DNA from: Bacteroidales bacterium
GTDB taxonomy: Bacteria; Bacteroidota; Bacteroidia; Bacteroidales; SMBSF77
Direction of reading: 5' to 3'
Assembly (NCBI GenBank): GCA_021106655.1
Contig: JAIOTT010000011.1
Span: 1-6,588 of the forward strand
Length of the DNA stretch: 6,588 nt
Both the position numbers and the translations under genes were made by a program. Below, piece by piece: positions 1-6,472 of this stretch. Position 1 is the stretch's first letter. The number at the start of each line of letters is the position of its first letter. The notes under the pieces are model-generated. The model was not told where the DNA came from. It saw only the letters and a list, made by a program, of their open reading frames with translations, and did not search any database.

Positions 1-839
1 TAGTCTGGGATAAGTCAAATCACAAATACAGGAATTTTTGGAAAATAATTCGCCTGATAAGAAAACAAAAATATGATTATCTCGCTAATGTACAGCGCTT
101 TGCATCATCAGGTTTAATTAGTATTCTTTCAGGTTCAAAAAAGACTATTGGTTTTGATAAAAACCCCTTTTCTTTTTTATTCAGTGATGTTGTTAAACAT
201 GAGATAGGAAAAGATGGTCAGCATGAGGCAGAGAGGAACCTTTTGTTAATACAAAATATCACTGATAACAAATCTTTTCCACTTAAGTTGTATCCTGCTG
301 CTGATGACTTCGCAAAAATCTCACCTTACAATAGCGGGAGATATATATGCATAGCTCCGGCATCGCTTTGGTATACAAAACAATATCCTGCTAACAAATG
401 GGTGGACTTTATCAAAAATGTGGATGTTAATACCAATATTTATTTACTTGGATCAGGTGCCGATGACAAATTATGTTCAGAGATAATTAAAAATGCTTCT
501 CACCCAAAAGCACAAAACCTTGCCGGCAAATTAAATCTGCTTCAAACGGCAGCTCTTATGAAAGACGCAAGCATGAATTTCGTTAATGATTCAGCACCAC
601 AACACCTTGCATCTGCGATGAATGCACCACTTACCTCAATATTTTGTTCAACTGTTTCGAAATTTGGTTTCGGACCGCTTTCGGATAATTCAGTGATAAT
701 CGAGATAAAAGATAAGCTTGATTGCAGGCCATGCGGATTGCATGGATTAAAGGCCTGCCCTGAGAAACATTTTAAGTGTGCAACAAGTATAAAGACGGAC
801 CAATTGTTGGAAAGGTTATATGATAATTTGAAAATTTGA
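1..839 (+). CDS. Glycosyltransferase family 9 (heptosyltransferase-like), 5' end missing
   Basis: The reading frame is open from the left window edge (first full codon at base 3) to the TGA at 837-839, giving 278 residues. Family members are usually about 330-350 aa, so roughly 60 N-terminal residues lie outside the window; the TTG at 243 is internal, not a start. Motifs seen: APASLWYTKQYPANKW (the donor-side P-x-S-x-W-x-T-K-x-x-P signature of GT9 enzymes), then NDSAPQHLASAMNAP followed by a K-F-G-F-G-P stretch, then a Cys cluster (CRPCG, ACPEKHFKC) near the C-terminus that is common in Bacteroidota members. The family transfers heptose or another sugar from a nucleotide donor to LPS core or related glycans on the cytoplasmic face of the inner membrane; the sugar here is not predictable. 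Oddity: the last residues (DNLKI) are encoded within the start of a period-8 repeat array, so the native C-terminus may have been altered. Confidence 0.9.
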   Translation, partial: VWDKSNHKYRNFWKIIRLIRKQKYDYLANVQRFASSGLISILSGSKKTIGFDKNPFSFLFSDVVKHEIGKDGQHEAERNLLLIQNITDNKSFPLKLYPAADDFAKISPYNSGRYICIAPASLWYTKQYPANKWVDFIKNVDVNTNIYLLGSGADDKLCSEIIKNASHPKAQNLAGKLNLLQTAALMKDASMNFVNDSAPQHLASAMNAPLTSIFCSTVSKFGFGPLSDNSVIIEIKDKLDCRPCGLHGLKACPEKHFKCATSIKTDQLLERLYDNLKI

Positions 840-867
840 AAATGAGATAATTTGAAAATGAGATGAT
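820..867. repeat. Period-8 degenerate tandem array A overlapping the glycosyltransferase stop codon
   Basis: Six consecutive 8-mers fit the pattern NNGANNAT, with G3, A4, A7 and T8 constant. Three are TTGAAAAT (828-835, 836-843, 852-859) and the others are ATGATAAT (820), GAGATAAT (844) and GAGATGAT (860). The array covers the last glycosyltransferase codons and its stop (837-839), then runs on into the gap. The function is unknown. It is too ordered to be ordinary AT-rich drift. Confidence 0.7.
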
Positions 868-875
868 ATTCATAT

Positions 876-903
876 CTTGATACCTGATACTCTGTACTAG
901 ATA
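876..903 (-). repeat. Period-7 degenerate array B, first copy (inverted relative to 6473-6500)
   Basis: Read on the minus strand this is four heptamers, including TACAGAG and TATCAAG. It matches 6473-6500 on the plus strand at 25 of 28 positions, with the core 23 bp (876-898 against 6478-6500) matching at 22 of 23. It fills most of the space between array A and the tsaC start. No promoter motif or terminator hairpin was recognised in the gap. Confidence 0.75.
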
Positions 904-912
904 ATAAACAAA

Positions 913-1476
913 ATGCGAGAAGAATTAATTAAAGCGGTTGAAGTATTAAAGTCAGGTGGGACTATCCTCTACCCTACCGACACTATCTGGGGAATAGGTT
1001 GCGATGCTACAAACAATAAAGCAGTACAAAAAGTATATAAGATCAAAGAAAGGAAATTTGCCAAAAGCCTGATAATTCTACTTGATCAGGAAGAAAAGCT
1101 CACAAATTATGTAAAAAAAGTTCCAGACACAGCCTGGGATCTTTTAAATAACATCACTACTCCCCTGACCATCATTTACCCCAATGCAAAAAACCTGGCT
1201 AAGAATGTAGTTGCAAGTGATAAAACAATAGCAATACGCATAGTTAAGAATGATTTTTGTAAGAAGCTCATAAGCCTTTTCAATAAACCCATCGTCTCAA
1301 CCTCAGCAAATCTAAGCGACGAGTCTATCCCACTCACTTACTACGACATATCTCCTGAAATAAAAGAGAATGTCGATCATATCGTTGACCTTCACAAAAA
1401 TTACGTTCATCAGATCAAGCCATCTACTATTATTAAGTTAGAAGAAGATGGGGATTTTATAGTGATACGGAGTTAG
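913..1476 (+). CDS. tsaC: L-threonylcarbamoyladenylate synthase (TsaC/YrdC family, short form)
   Basis: The family makes threonylcarbamoyl-AMP from L-threonine, bicarbonate and ATP, the first step of t6A37 modification of ANN-decoding tRNAs, in the cytoplasm. The 187-residue protein is one YrdC domain without the extra C-terminal Sua5 domain. Motifs seen: GGTILYPTDTIWGIGCDATN at 15-34, the nucleotide-binding K45-E-R47 with K51-S52, IAIRI at 106-110, STSAN at 129-133 and PSTII at 170-174. The start is the ATG after an A-rich leader (AATAAACAAA); there is no Shine-Dalgarno sequence, as usual in Bacteroidota. The protein ends at V-I-R-S where relatives commonly have R-x-G, and its TAG stop directly abuts the period-8 array of the next cassette. 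A YciO-type paralogue of unknown function cannot be fully excluded, but motif retention favours TsaC. Confidence 0.9.
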   Translation: MREELIKAVEVLKSGGTILYPTDTIWGIGCDATNNKAVQKVYKIKERKFAKSLIILLDQEEKLTNYVKKVPDTAWDLLNNITTPLTIIYPNAKNLAKNVVASDKTIAIRIVKNDFCKKLISLFNKPIVSTSANLSDESIPLTYYDISPEIKENVDHIVDLHKNYVHQIKPSTIIKLEEDGDFIVIRS

Positions 1477-1515
1477 TATGTTAGCACGTTCACACGTTGG
1501 CACGTTTCCACGTTC
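1476..1515 (-). repeat. Period-8 array C, left arm of the four-helix-bundle cassette
   Basis: Five 8-mers run without a gap: GTATGTTA (1476), GCACGTTC (1484), ACACGTTG (1492), GCACGTTT (1500) and CCACGTTC (1508). The core CACGTT recurs at exactly 8 bp spacing at 1485, 1493, 1501 and 1509, with a variable dinucleotide between. The array starts on the last base of the tsaC stop codon and ends one base before the complement of the minus-strand gene's stop (1516). It is the reverse complement of the array at 1974-2021; 1485-1514 pairs with 1982-2011 at 26 of 30 positions. Confidence 0.85.
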
Positions 1516-1896
1516 TTAACTTTTAACTTGTTTTTCTTTCGATAAATACTCAATTAGCCTATAAATCTGACATGATATTTTGAGTACTGAGTCTGATAAT
1601 TGATCAAAGAACTCTTTATCGATGTAGTTAAGATCATTTGCTACGTAAAGAAGTGATCTCACTTCTCCTGCCGATCCTCTTGAAATGTAAAGAAATCTTA
1701 TAAACTCTTTTTTACTATTTCTTTCATAACCTTCTGCTATATTTGACATCACTGAAACAGCAGTTCTTTGGATCTGATCTTTCAGTCCATAATCTCTTGA
1801 AAACTCTTGCTGTTTTGTAGCTTTGTAAATATCAACCACTAATTTTCTTGCATTTTGCCAGGCCTTTATATCCTCAAAACTATTTATTCTCCCCAT
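1516..1896 (-). CDS. Four-helix-bundle protein (S23 / 23S rRNA intervening-sequence family)
   Basis: The 126-residue protein has the full family signature: S6-F-E-D-I at 6-10 with W13, YGLKDQIQR at 36-44, NIAEGYER at 52-59, a K-E-F-x-R-F-L block at 63-69, SRGSAGEV at 72-79, and a closing helix to about residue 119. The family folds as an antiparallel four-helix bundle and often forms pentamers. Its members are encoded in 23S rRNA intervening sequences, as accessory proteins (Avd) of diversity-generating retroelements, and as solitary genes of unknown role; the barrel surface of Avd binds nucleic acid and reverse transcriptase. No reverse transcriptase or rRNA is present here, so this is a solitary copy. 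The start is the ATG at 1894-1896 (MGRINSFEDI), which matches where family members begin; a TTG three codons upstream is less likely. It converges on tsaC and is bracketed by inverted period-8 arrays. Confidence 0.9.
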   Translation of the reverse strand: MGRINSFEDIKAWQNARKLVVDIYKATKQQEFSRDYGLKDQIQRTAVSVMSNIAEGYERNSKKEFIRFLYISRGSAGEVRSLLYVANDLNYIDKEFFDQLSDSVLKISCQIYRLIEYLSKEKQVKS

Positions 1897-1973
1897 ATAA
1901 AACAATTTTTAAGCTTCTTTGTTGGGTTTAGTATGTTGTATTGATAAAAAGTAACCAGAAAACTGTGATTTTA

Positions 1974-2021
1974 AACATGCAAACGTGTGAACGTGCAAAC
2001 GTGTGAACATGCCAACGTGCG
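1974..2021 (+). repeat. Period-8 array C, right arm of the four-helix-bundle cassette
   Basis: Six hexamers at exact 8 bp spacing begin at 1974, 1982, 1990, 1998, 2006 and 2014. Four are AACGTG and two (1974, 2006) are AACATG, each followed by a variable dinucleotide (CA, TG, CA, TG, CC, CG). A decayed seventh unit, AACCTT, follows at 2022. It is inverted relative to the array at 1476-1515. It lies in the 244 bp gap between the divergent four-helix-bundle and receptor genes, and could affect transcription of either. I saw no convincing promoter in the rest of this gap. Confidence 0.85.
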
Positions 2022-2140
2022 AACCTTTTAACATTAATATAACATACCAAAGCATTTTCCGTTAGATTTTTTTTGTTTATTTGCACTCTCAATTCAAGTT
2101 TTGGGTTTTATATGGAGATATTTTAAATCCAAAAACAATT

Positions 2141-4489
2141 ATGAGACTTATTACGATATTAATTTTTCTGACTTCACTTTTCTGTTCTGAAGTACTATCT
2201 GCCCAACAAGCTCCTGCTGAAATTAAATATACTGTAAGCGGAAATGTTAGTGATGAAAACACTGGTGAAGAATTGCTGGGTGCCAGTATTTACATCAAAG
2301 AGCTGGAAAGTGGTTCTGCTACAAATATATATGGCTTTTACTCTATTAGCCTTCCTGAAGGAAATTATACATTTATTTATTCATATATTGGATATGAATC
2401 GGTTGAAAAGTCCATTGATTTAAATCAAGATATTACTATTAACATTGAGCTAATCCCTAAGACTGAGATTCTGAGCGAAGCTGTTATTACAGGGGAGAGA
2501 AAGAATGAGGAGATCACTAAAGCAGAGATGAGCACAATGAAGATAAACTATAAAACCATCAAGCAAATACCAGCCCTGTTTGGTGAGGTTGATATCATTA
2601 AAGCTATACAGCTCTTGCCCGGCGTACAGTCAACTAGTGAAGGTGGCTCAGGATTCAGTGTAAGAGGCGGCAGTCCTGACCAAAACCTTATACTCCTTGA
2701 TGAAGCTACAGTTTATAATGCATCCCACCTATTAGGTTTCTTTTCTGTATTTAATAATGATGCCATTAAAGATGTGAAAATTTATAAAGGAGATATTCCT
2801 GCATCATCCGGCGGGAGGATTTCATCTCTGCTGGATGTTAGAATGAAAGATGGTAACTCAAAAAAATTCTCCGGAACAGGGGGAATTGGAATTATCTCAA
2901 GCCGGCTAACACTGGAAGGGCCAATCATTAAAGACAGGACATCTTTTATTGTTTCCGGAAGAAGAACTTATGCTGATATATTCCTCCCTATCTTCGCTAA
3001 TAATGAAATGAAAGAGAGTAGATTATACTTCTATGATTTCAATGCAAAGATTAACCATCGCATAAATGACAAAAACCGTATTTATGCCTCCGGGTACTTT
3101 GGGCGGGATGTGTTTAAAAATAAATTTGCGGAGATGACTATGGGAAACCAGATATTCACTATTCGCTGGAATCATCTATTCTCAAAAAAACTATTTTCAA
3201 ATGTCACCTTCATCCATAGCAAGTATGATTATGATCTGGGGACAGCCGAGGGTGAAGCTCATTCTTTTATATGGAAATCCCGGATGTTGGATCACAGTGC
3301 CAAAGTCGACCTGAGCTATTACCCTGATGCCTATAATACAGTTAAATTTGGTGCAAGCACTATTTTTCACGACTTTGATCCCGGAAGCGCCAAAGGCGTT
3401 GGCGAACAGAGTATGTTTAATGAATATAGCGTTCCAAAAAACTATGCTCTTGAAAGTGGAGTATATATCAGCAATGAACAAAAATTAGGTTCCCGTTTAA
3501 CTCTTAAATATGGTCTAAGATTTTCAATCTTCAATAATATTGGGAAAGGTACTATTTATAATTATGAGGATGATTACATTGCGATTGATTCAACAGTTTA
3601 TAAAAACGGAGAGTTTTTCAATACTTATTCCGGACTTGAACCCCGGGTTGGCATGACTTATGTTCTTAATGAGGCCTCATCTGTGAAGGCAAGTTATTCC
3701 AGGACAAAACAATATATTCATCTTGCTCAAAACTCGACAGCAGGCACTCCATTTGATTTGTGGTTCCCTTCCAGCCCAAACGTTAAACCACAGATAGGAG
3801 ATCAGATAGCAGCCGGGTATTTTAGGAATTTTAAGGAAAACAAATTCGAAACTTCTGTTGAGGTTTATTATAAGTTTATGAATAACAACATAGATTTCAA
3901 GGATCATGCAGAGCTTTTACTCAATCCAAAACTCGAAGGGGAATTAAGATTCGGAAAAGGACAGGCATATGGAATAGAATTTTTACTTAAGATCCCGGAT
4001 GGTAAAATCAATGGCTGGATATCCTATACGCTGTCCAAAACAACACGAAAGATCCCTGAAATAAATAATGGGATGACTTATTCAGCACCCTACGACAAAC
4101 CAAATGATATTTCGGTTGTGATAAACTATGTAATTGATGAAAGAAAGATATTATCAGTCAATTGGGTGTATGCTACAGGTTCACCAGTAACATTCCCTAC
4201 CGGCCGTGCGGAATACGGGGGTAAGATCGTTCCAATATATTCAGAAAGGAATTCATATCGTATGCCCGATTATCACAGAATGGATATTTCTTTTACTATC
4301 AAGGGGAAAAAGAAAGCAGGTAAGAGTTTTTCGCACGACTGGAATTTTTCTGTCTATAATCTCTATGGCAGAAAAAATGCATGGGCAATAAATTTTGTCC
4401 AGGATCCGACTAATCCAAACCTTACTTATGCTGAAATGACGTATTTGTTTTCAATAGTGCCATCGATAACATATAATTTTAAATTTTGA
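2141..4489 (+). CDS. TonB-dependent outer-membrane receptor with carboxypeptidase-like regulatory domain
   Basis: The 782-residue protein is a 22-stranded-barrel transporter of the type that imports a ligand across the outer membrane using TonB/ExbBD energy. The order is: signal peptide 1-21 (cleavage probably S20-A21/Q22); a CarboxypepD_reg-like beta domain at about 30-106; a TonB-box-like stretch ILSEAVITGER; a plug domain at about 139-236 containing SVRGGSPDQNLILLDEA and SSGGRISSLLDVR; and a barrel to the end, closing with an aromatic C-terminal strand (SITYNFKF). The length is normal for this subgroup and no frameshift is visible. The ATG at 2141 was chosen because it directly begins the signal peptide; a TTG 20 codons upstream would bury it. 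The DUF4249 gene starts 5 bp after the stop, so the two are almost certainly cotranscribed. The substrate is unknown: there is no SusD partner, which argues against a classical SusCD glycan system. Confidence 0.93.
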   Translation: MRLITILIFLTSLFCSEVLSAQQAPAEIKYTVSGNVSDENTGEELLGASIYIKELESGSATNIYGFYSISLPEGNYTFIYSYIGYESVEKSIDLNQDITINIELIPKTEILSEAVITGERKNEEITKAEMSTMKINYKTIKQIPALFGEVDIIKAIQLLPGVQSTSEGGSGFSVRGGSPDQNLILLDEATVYNASHLLGFFSVFNNDAIKDVKIYKGDIPASSGGRISSLLDVRMKDGNSKKFSGTGGIGIISSRLTLEGPIIKDRTSFIVSGRRTYADIFLPIFANNEMKESRLYFYDFNAKINHRINDKNRIYASGYFGRDVFKNKFAEMTMGNQIFTIRWNHLFSKKLFSNVTFIHSKYDYDLGTAEGEAHSFIWKSRMLDHSAKVDLSYYPDAYNTVKFGASTIFHDFDPGSAKGVGEQSMFNEYSVPKNYALESGVYISNEQKLGSRLTLKYGLRFSIFNNIGKGTIYNYEDDYIAIDSTVYKNGEFFNTYSGLEPRVGMTYVLNEASSVKASYSRTKQYIHLAQNSTAGTPFDLWFPSSPNVKPQIGDQIAAGYFRNFKENKFETSVEVYYKFMNNNIDFKDHAELLLNPKLEGELRFGKGQAYGIEFLLKIPDGKINGWISYTLSKTTRKIPEINNGMTYSAPYDKPNDISVVINYVIDERKILSVNWVYATGSPVTFPTGRAEYGGKIVPIYSERNSYRMPDYHRMDISFTIKGKKKAGKSFSHDWNFSVYNLYGRKNAWAINFVQDPTNPNLTYAEMTYLFSIVPSITYNFKF

Positions 4490-4494
4490 TAAAA

Positions 4495-5355
4495 ATGAAA
4501 AACAAAAAGATACATACACAAACTAAAGCTATTATATTAGTTATCTTCTCACTGAGTCTTTTCTTCAACTCCTGTACCGAGAAGATTGATCTGGATCTGG
4601 ACAGTACTTATGTCAGGCTTGTAGTAGAAGGGACAATTACTTCAGACACAACATCACATTTTGTTAAACTAACAAAAACAAGTGATTATTTTTCTGATCA
4701 AAAAGCGCCAACAATTTCAGGTGCAATTGTCACAATAAACGATGGAACAACAATTATTCCATTGTCCGAAACAGTATCCGGAAGCGGCATTTACGCCACA
4801 GCCCCTGATGTGTACGCTATCTCAGGAAAAACCTATATACTTAATATTGAGCTACAGGAGGAGATTGGTGGAACAAAACATTATACTGCAATATCTGACA
4901 TGAAACCCGTTTCCACAATCGATTCAATAGCAATAAAATATAATGAAGTCTGGAAAGGATGGATTGTCCAATGTTATGCTCTGGATCCACCAACTACTGA
5001 GTTTTATATGTTTAATATTTATAAAAATGGTATTCATATAACAGATACAATAAATAAAGTTATGGTTGTTGATGATAAATTGTTTAACGGGAGTTATACC
5101 AATGGAATCGGAGTTGCCTTCCTGGACGAAGAAAATCCAAGAGAAGTAATACATCCGTTTGACAAAATAACTCTTCAGATGGGTAGTCTTAACGAAGGTT
5201 ATGTGGATTTTATATGGCAGGTTCAGGAAGAAACAGAATATCAAACACCACTATTCTCAGGTCCTCCTGCTAATATTAAAGGTAATATCAGTAATGGGGC
5301 TATAGGATATTTTGCCGCATACTCTACAACTTATTCCAGTGTGGTGGCAAAATGA
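4495..5355 (+). CDS. DUF4249 domain-containing lipoprotein, partner of the upstream receptor
   Basis: The 286-residue protein begins with a lysine-rich N-terminus and a hydrophobic stretch (12-24), ending in a lipobox-like SLFFNSC with the lipidation cysteine at 27. Residues after the cysteine are rich in acid (TEKIDLDLD), compatible with surface exposure in Bacteroidota, though that is an inference. The mature part is beta-rich: an early VEGTITSD block and a SGAIVTINDG block, and the C-terminal SGPPANIKGNISNGAIGYFA region that marks DUF4249 proteins. Family function is not established; genes of this type commonly sit next to TonB-dependent receptors, as here. The start is the ATG at 4495, 5 bp after the receptor stop; the TTG at 4486 overlapping that stop adds only three residues. 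A role in capturing ligand for the receptor, by analogy with SusD-type lipoproteins, is only a guess. Confidence 0.88.
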   Translation: MKNKKIHTQTKAIILVIFSLSLFFNSCTEKIDLDLDSTYVRLVVEGTITSDTTSHFVKLTKTSDYFSDQKAPTISGAIVTINDGTTIIPLSETVSGSGIYATAPDVYAISGKTYILNIELQEEIGGTKHYTAISDMKPVSTIDSIAIKYNEVWKGWIVQCYALDPPTTEFYMFNIYKNGIHITDTINKVMVVDDKLFNGSYTNGIGVAFLDEENPREVIHPFDKITLQMGSLNEGYVDFIWQVQEETEYQTPLFSGPPANIKGNISNGAIGYFAAYSTTYSSVVAK

Positions 5356-5409
5356 TGTTTTATTATTTTTTTTGTGAGAATAACTCATTTATTGATAATC
5401 TTTTGATCT

Positions 5410-5505
5410 ACTTCGTATAACTTTGTGATGTACTTTGTGTAACTTCGTGGTAAAAAAGAATAAACCACAAAGGTGCACAAAGGATTGCACAAAGGAACAC
5501 CAAGG
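5410..5505. repeat. Large imperfect inverted repeat D with 10-12-10 unit spacing
   Basis: The left arm holds four units near ACTTTGTG at 5410, 5420, 5432 and 5442. The right arm holds four units near CACAAAGG at 5466, 5476, 5488 and 5498. Both arms have unit spacings of exactly 10, 12 and 10, so the whole is a dyad around an A-rich loop at 5451-5464. Arms 5410-5450 and 5465-5505 are complementary at 29 of 41 positions by my count, with some mismatches able to form G-U pairs in RNA. It occupies most of the 178 bp between the DUF4249 stop and the transporter start. It could be transcript-end structure or a dispersed intergenic repeat; similar CACAAAGG-type sequences recur between genes in Bacteroidota as far as I recall. 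Confidence 0.85.
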
Positions 5506-5520
5506 TTAAAAATAACCTTG
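5501..5520 (+). other. Perfect 8 bp hairpin just upstream of the transporter gene
   Basis: CAAGGTTA (5501-5508) and TAACCTTG (5513-5520) pair perfectly across an AAAA loop, 13 bp before the ATG at 5534. The following TAATAATATTTT is T-rich but interrupted, so it is a weak terminator candidate at best; a 5' leader structure is equally possible. Its first five bases also belong to the last unit of inverted repeat D, so the two structures exclude each other at that end. Confidence 0.5.
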
Positions 5521-5533
5521 TAATAATATTTTG

Positions 5534-6466
5534 ATGAATCAGGTTTCTGACACTAAACGTATTAAACTCATTAAAAGAGCCTCCTGGATAGCTGTTGCAG
5601 GTAATGCTATACTAGGTGTGCTAAAGCTCATTATTGGATTAATCTCTGGTAGCCTGGCTGTAGTAGCTGATTCAATAGATACCTTAACCGATATACTTAC
5701 TTCTCTCATCACGCTTATCACAGCTAAAGAGATCTCCAAACCTCCTGACACGGCTTTTCCCTATGGACATGAAAGAGCTGAAACTATTGCAACAAAGATT
5801 CTGTCTTTTGTTATCTTTTTTGCCGGAGCACAGTTTTCGTATTATGCTTTATCCAGAATCATCAGCGGTGAGGAATATGTCATACCTTCATATTTGGCCA
5901 TTTATGTTACATTATTCTCTATTGCTGGAAAGATATTCCTGTCACAATACCTTTGTAGAACTGGTAAGAAGATTAAAAGTCCGATGATCATAGCAAATGG
6001 ACAGAACATGAAAAATGACATTCTGATCTCCGTTTCTGTTTTGGTTGGATTGTTTTTCACATTTATTTTAAAACTTCCAGTTATTGATACTATCATTGCA
6101 CTTGCAGTTGGAATCTGGGTTATGAGAGTAGCGGTAAAGATCTTCATAAAAACCAATGTTGAGCTAATGGATGGCCTGAAAAACCCTGAAATTTATCGTA
6201 AAATATTTAAAGCCGTCGATAGCATTGAGGGTGCTAACAATCCGCACAGGACAAGAGTAAGACAGATTGGTTATAAGTATGTTATTGACATGGACATCGA
6301 AGTCGATAGTGAAATAACAGTTAAAGAAGCTCATGAAATCTCACATCTGATTGAAGATAAAATCAAAGAAGATATCAGTGATGTTTATGATATTATTATC
6401 CATATCGAACCATATGGAGATATAGACCAAAATGAGAAATTCGGGCTATCGAAGGAGAATATTTAA
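5534..6466 (+). CDS. Cation diffusion facilitator (CDF) family metal efflux transporter
   Basis: The 310-residue protein has six probable membrane helices at about 18-37, 41-64, 86-107, 118-138, 163-180 and 183-203, followed by a cytoplasmic ferredoxin-like dimerisation domain (about 207-295). CDF proteins export divalent cations in exchange for protons at the inner membrane. Seen: SGSLAVVADSIDTLTDILTS in TM2 and the family loop PYGHERAE at 76-83. The site A metal ligands read D49-x3-D53 in TM2 but N158-x3-D162 in TM5, where zinc transporters have His-x3-Asp. Loop positions matching YiiP D68/H71/H75 appear as D72, F75 and H79. The ligand set is therefore Asp/Asp/Asn/Asp, which leans toward Mn or Fe rather than Zn, but specificity is not settled. 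The ATG at 5534 was preferred to the TTG immediately before it. There is no Shine-Dalgarno sequence. It is probably transcribed separately from the receptor operon. Confidence 0.92.
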   Translation: MNQVSDTKRIKLIKRASWIAVAGNAILGVLKLIIGLISGSLAVVADSIDTLTDILTSLITLITAKEISKPPDTAFPYGHERAETIATKILSFVIFFAGAQFSYYALSRIISGEEYVIPSYLAIYVTLFSIAGKIFLSQYLCRTGKKIKSPMIIANGQNMKNDILISVSVLVGLFFTFILKLPVIDTIIALAVGIWVMRVAVKIFIKTNVELMDGLKNPEIYRKIFKAVDSIEGANNPHRTRVRQIGYKYVIDMDIEVDSEITVKEAHEISHLIEDKIKEDISDVYDIIIHIEPYGDIDQNEKFGLSKENI

Positions 6467-6472
6467 GAAGAG

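Larger units (their letters stand above)
1476..2047 (-). other. Candidate small element: four-helix-bundle gene between inverted period-8 arrays
   Basis: Seen in the sequence: GTATGTTA at 1476-1483 and its perfect reverse complement TAACATAC at 2040-2047 bracket two oppositely oriented CACGTT/AACGTG arrays and one minus-strand gene. The gene therefore has the array downstream of its stop and the inverted array about 80-125 bp upstream of its start. Known: S23-type four-helix-bundle genes occur as insertions within 23S rRNA genes and as scattered solitary genes. Inferred: this may be a repeat-bounded cassette. There is no transposase, and no clear target-site duplication was found, so independent mobility is unproven. 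The 8 bp terminal match could be part of the repeat or chance. Confidence 0.4.

Noticed and set aside
1516..1896. Avd accessory gene of a diversity-generating retroelement
   Set aside because: No reverse transcriptase, template repeat or variable repeat in the window; the gene stands alone.
1476..2021. CRISPR array
   Set aside because: Units are 8 bp with 2 bp variable positions and no 20-40 bp spacers; no cas genes.
2067..2074. T-run as a rho-independent terminator
   Set aside because: No stable hairpin precedes it on the plus strand.
2076..2083. Bacteroidota-type -7 promoter box (TAnnTTTG) for the receptor
   Set aside because: TTTATTTG differs at the second position and no TTG box was found at the proper distance upstream; AT-rich sequence makes chance matches common.
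2112..2123. Leader peptide ATG upstream of the receptor
   Set aside because: It reads only four codons before a stop and has no sign of attenuation structure.
3197..3481. Minus-strand open frame inside the receptor gene
   Set aside because: Fully inside a well-supported coding region and shows no recognisable motif; the same applies to 3677-3907 (minus) and 4206-4391 (plus).
4924..5244. Minus-strand open frame inside the DUF4249 gene
   Set aside because: Antisense shadow of a convincing gene, with low-complexity aromatic-rich translation.
5539..6156. Open frames overlapping the CDF gene (5539-5751 minus, 5763-5987 plus, 5902-6156 minus)
   Set aside because: All lie within the six-helix transporter coding region and lack family features.
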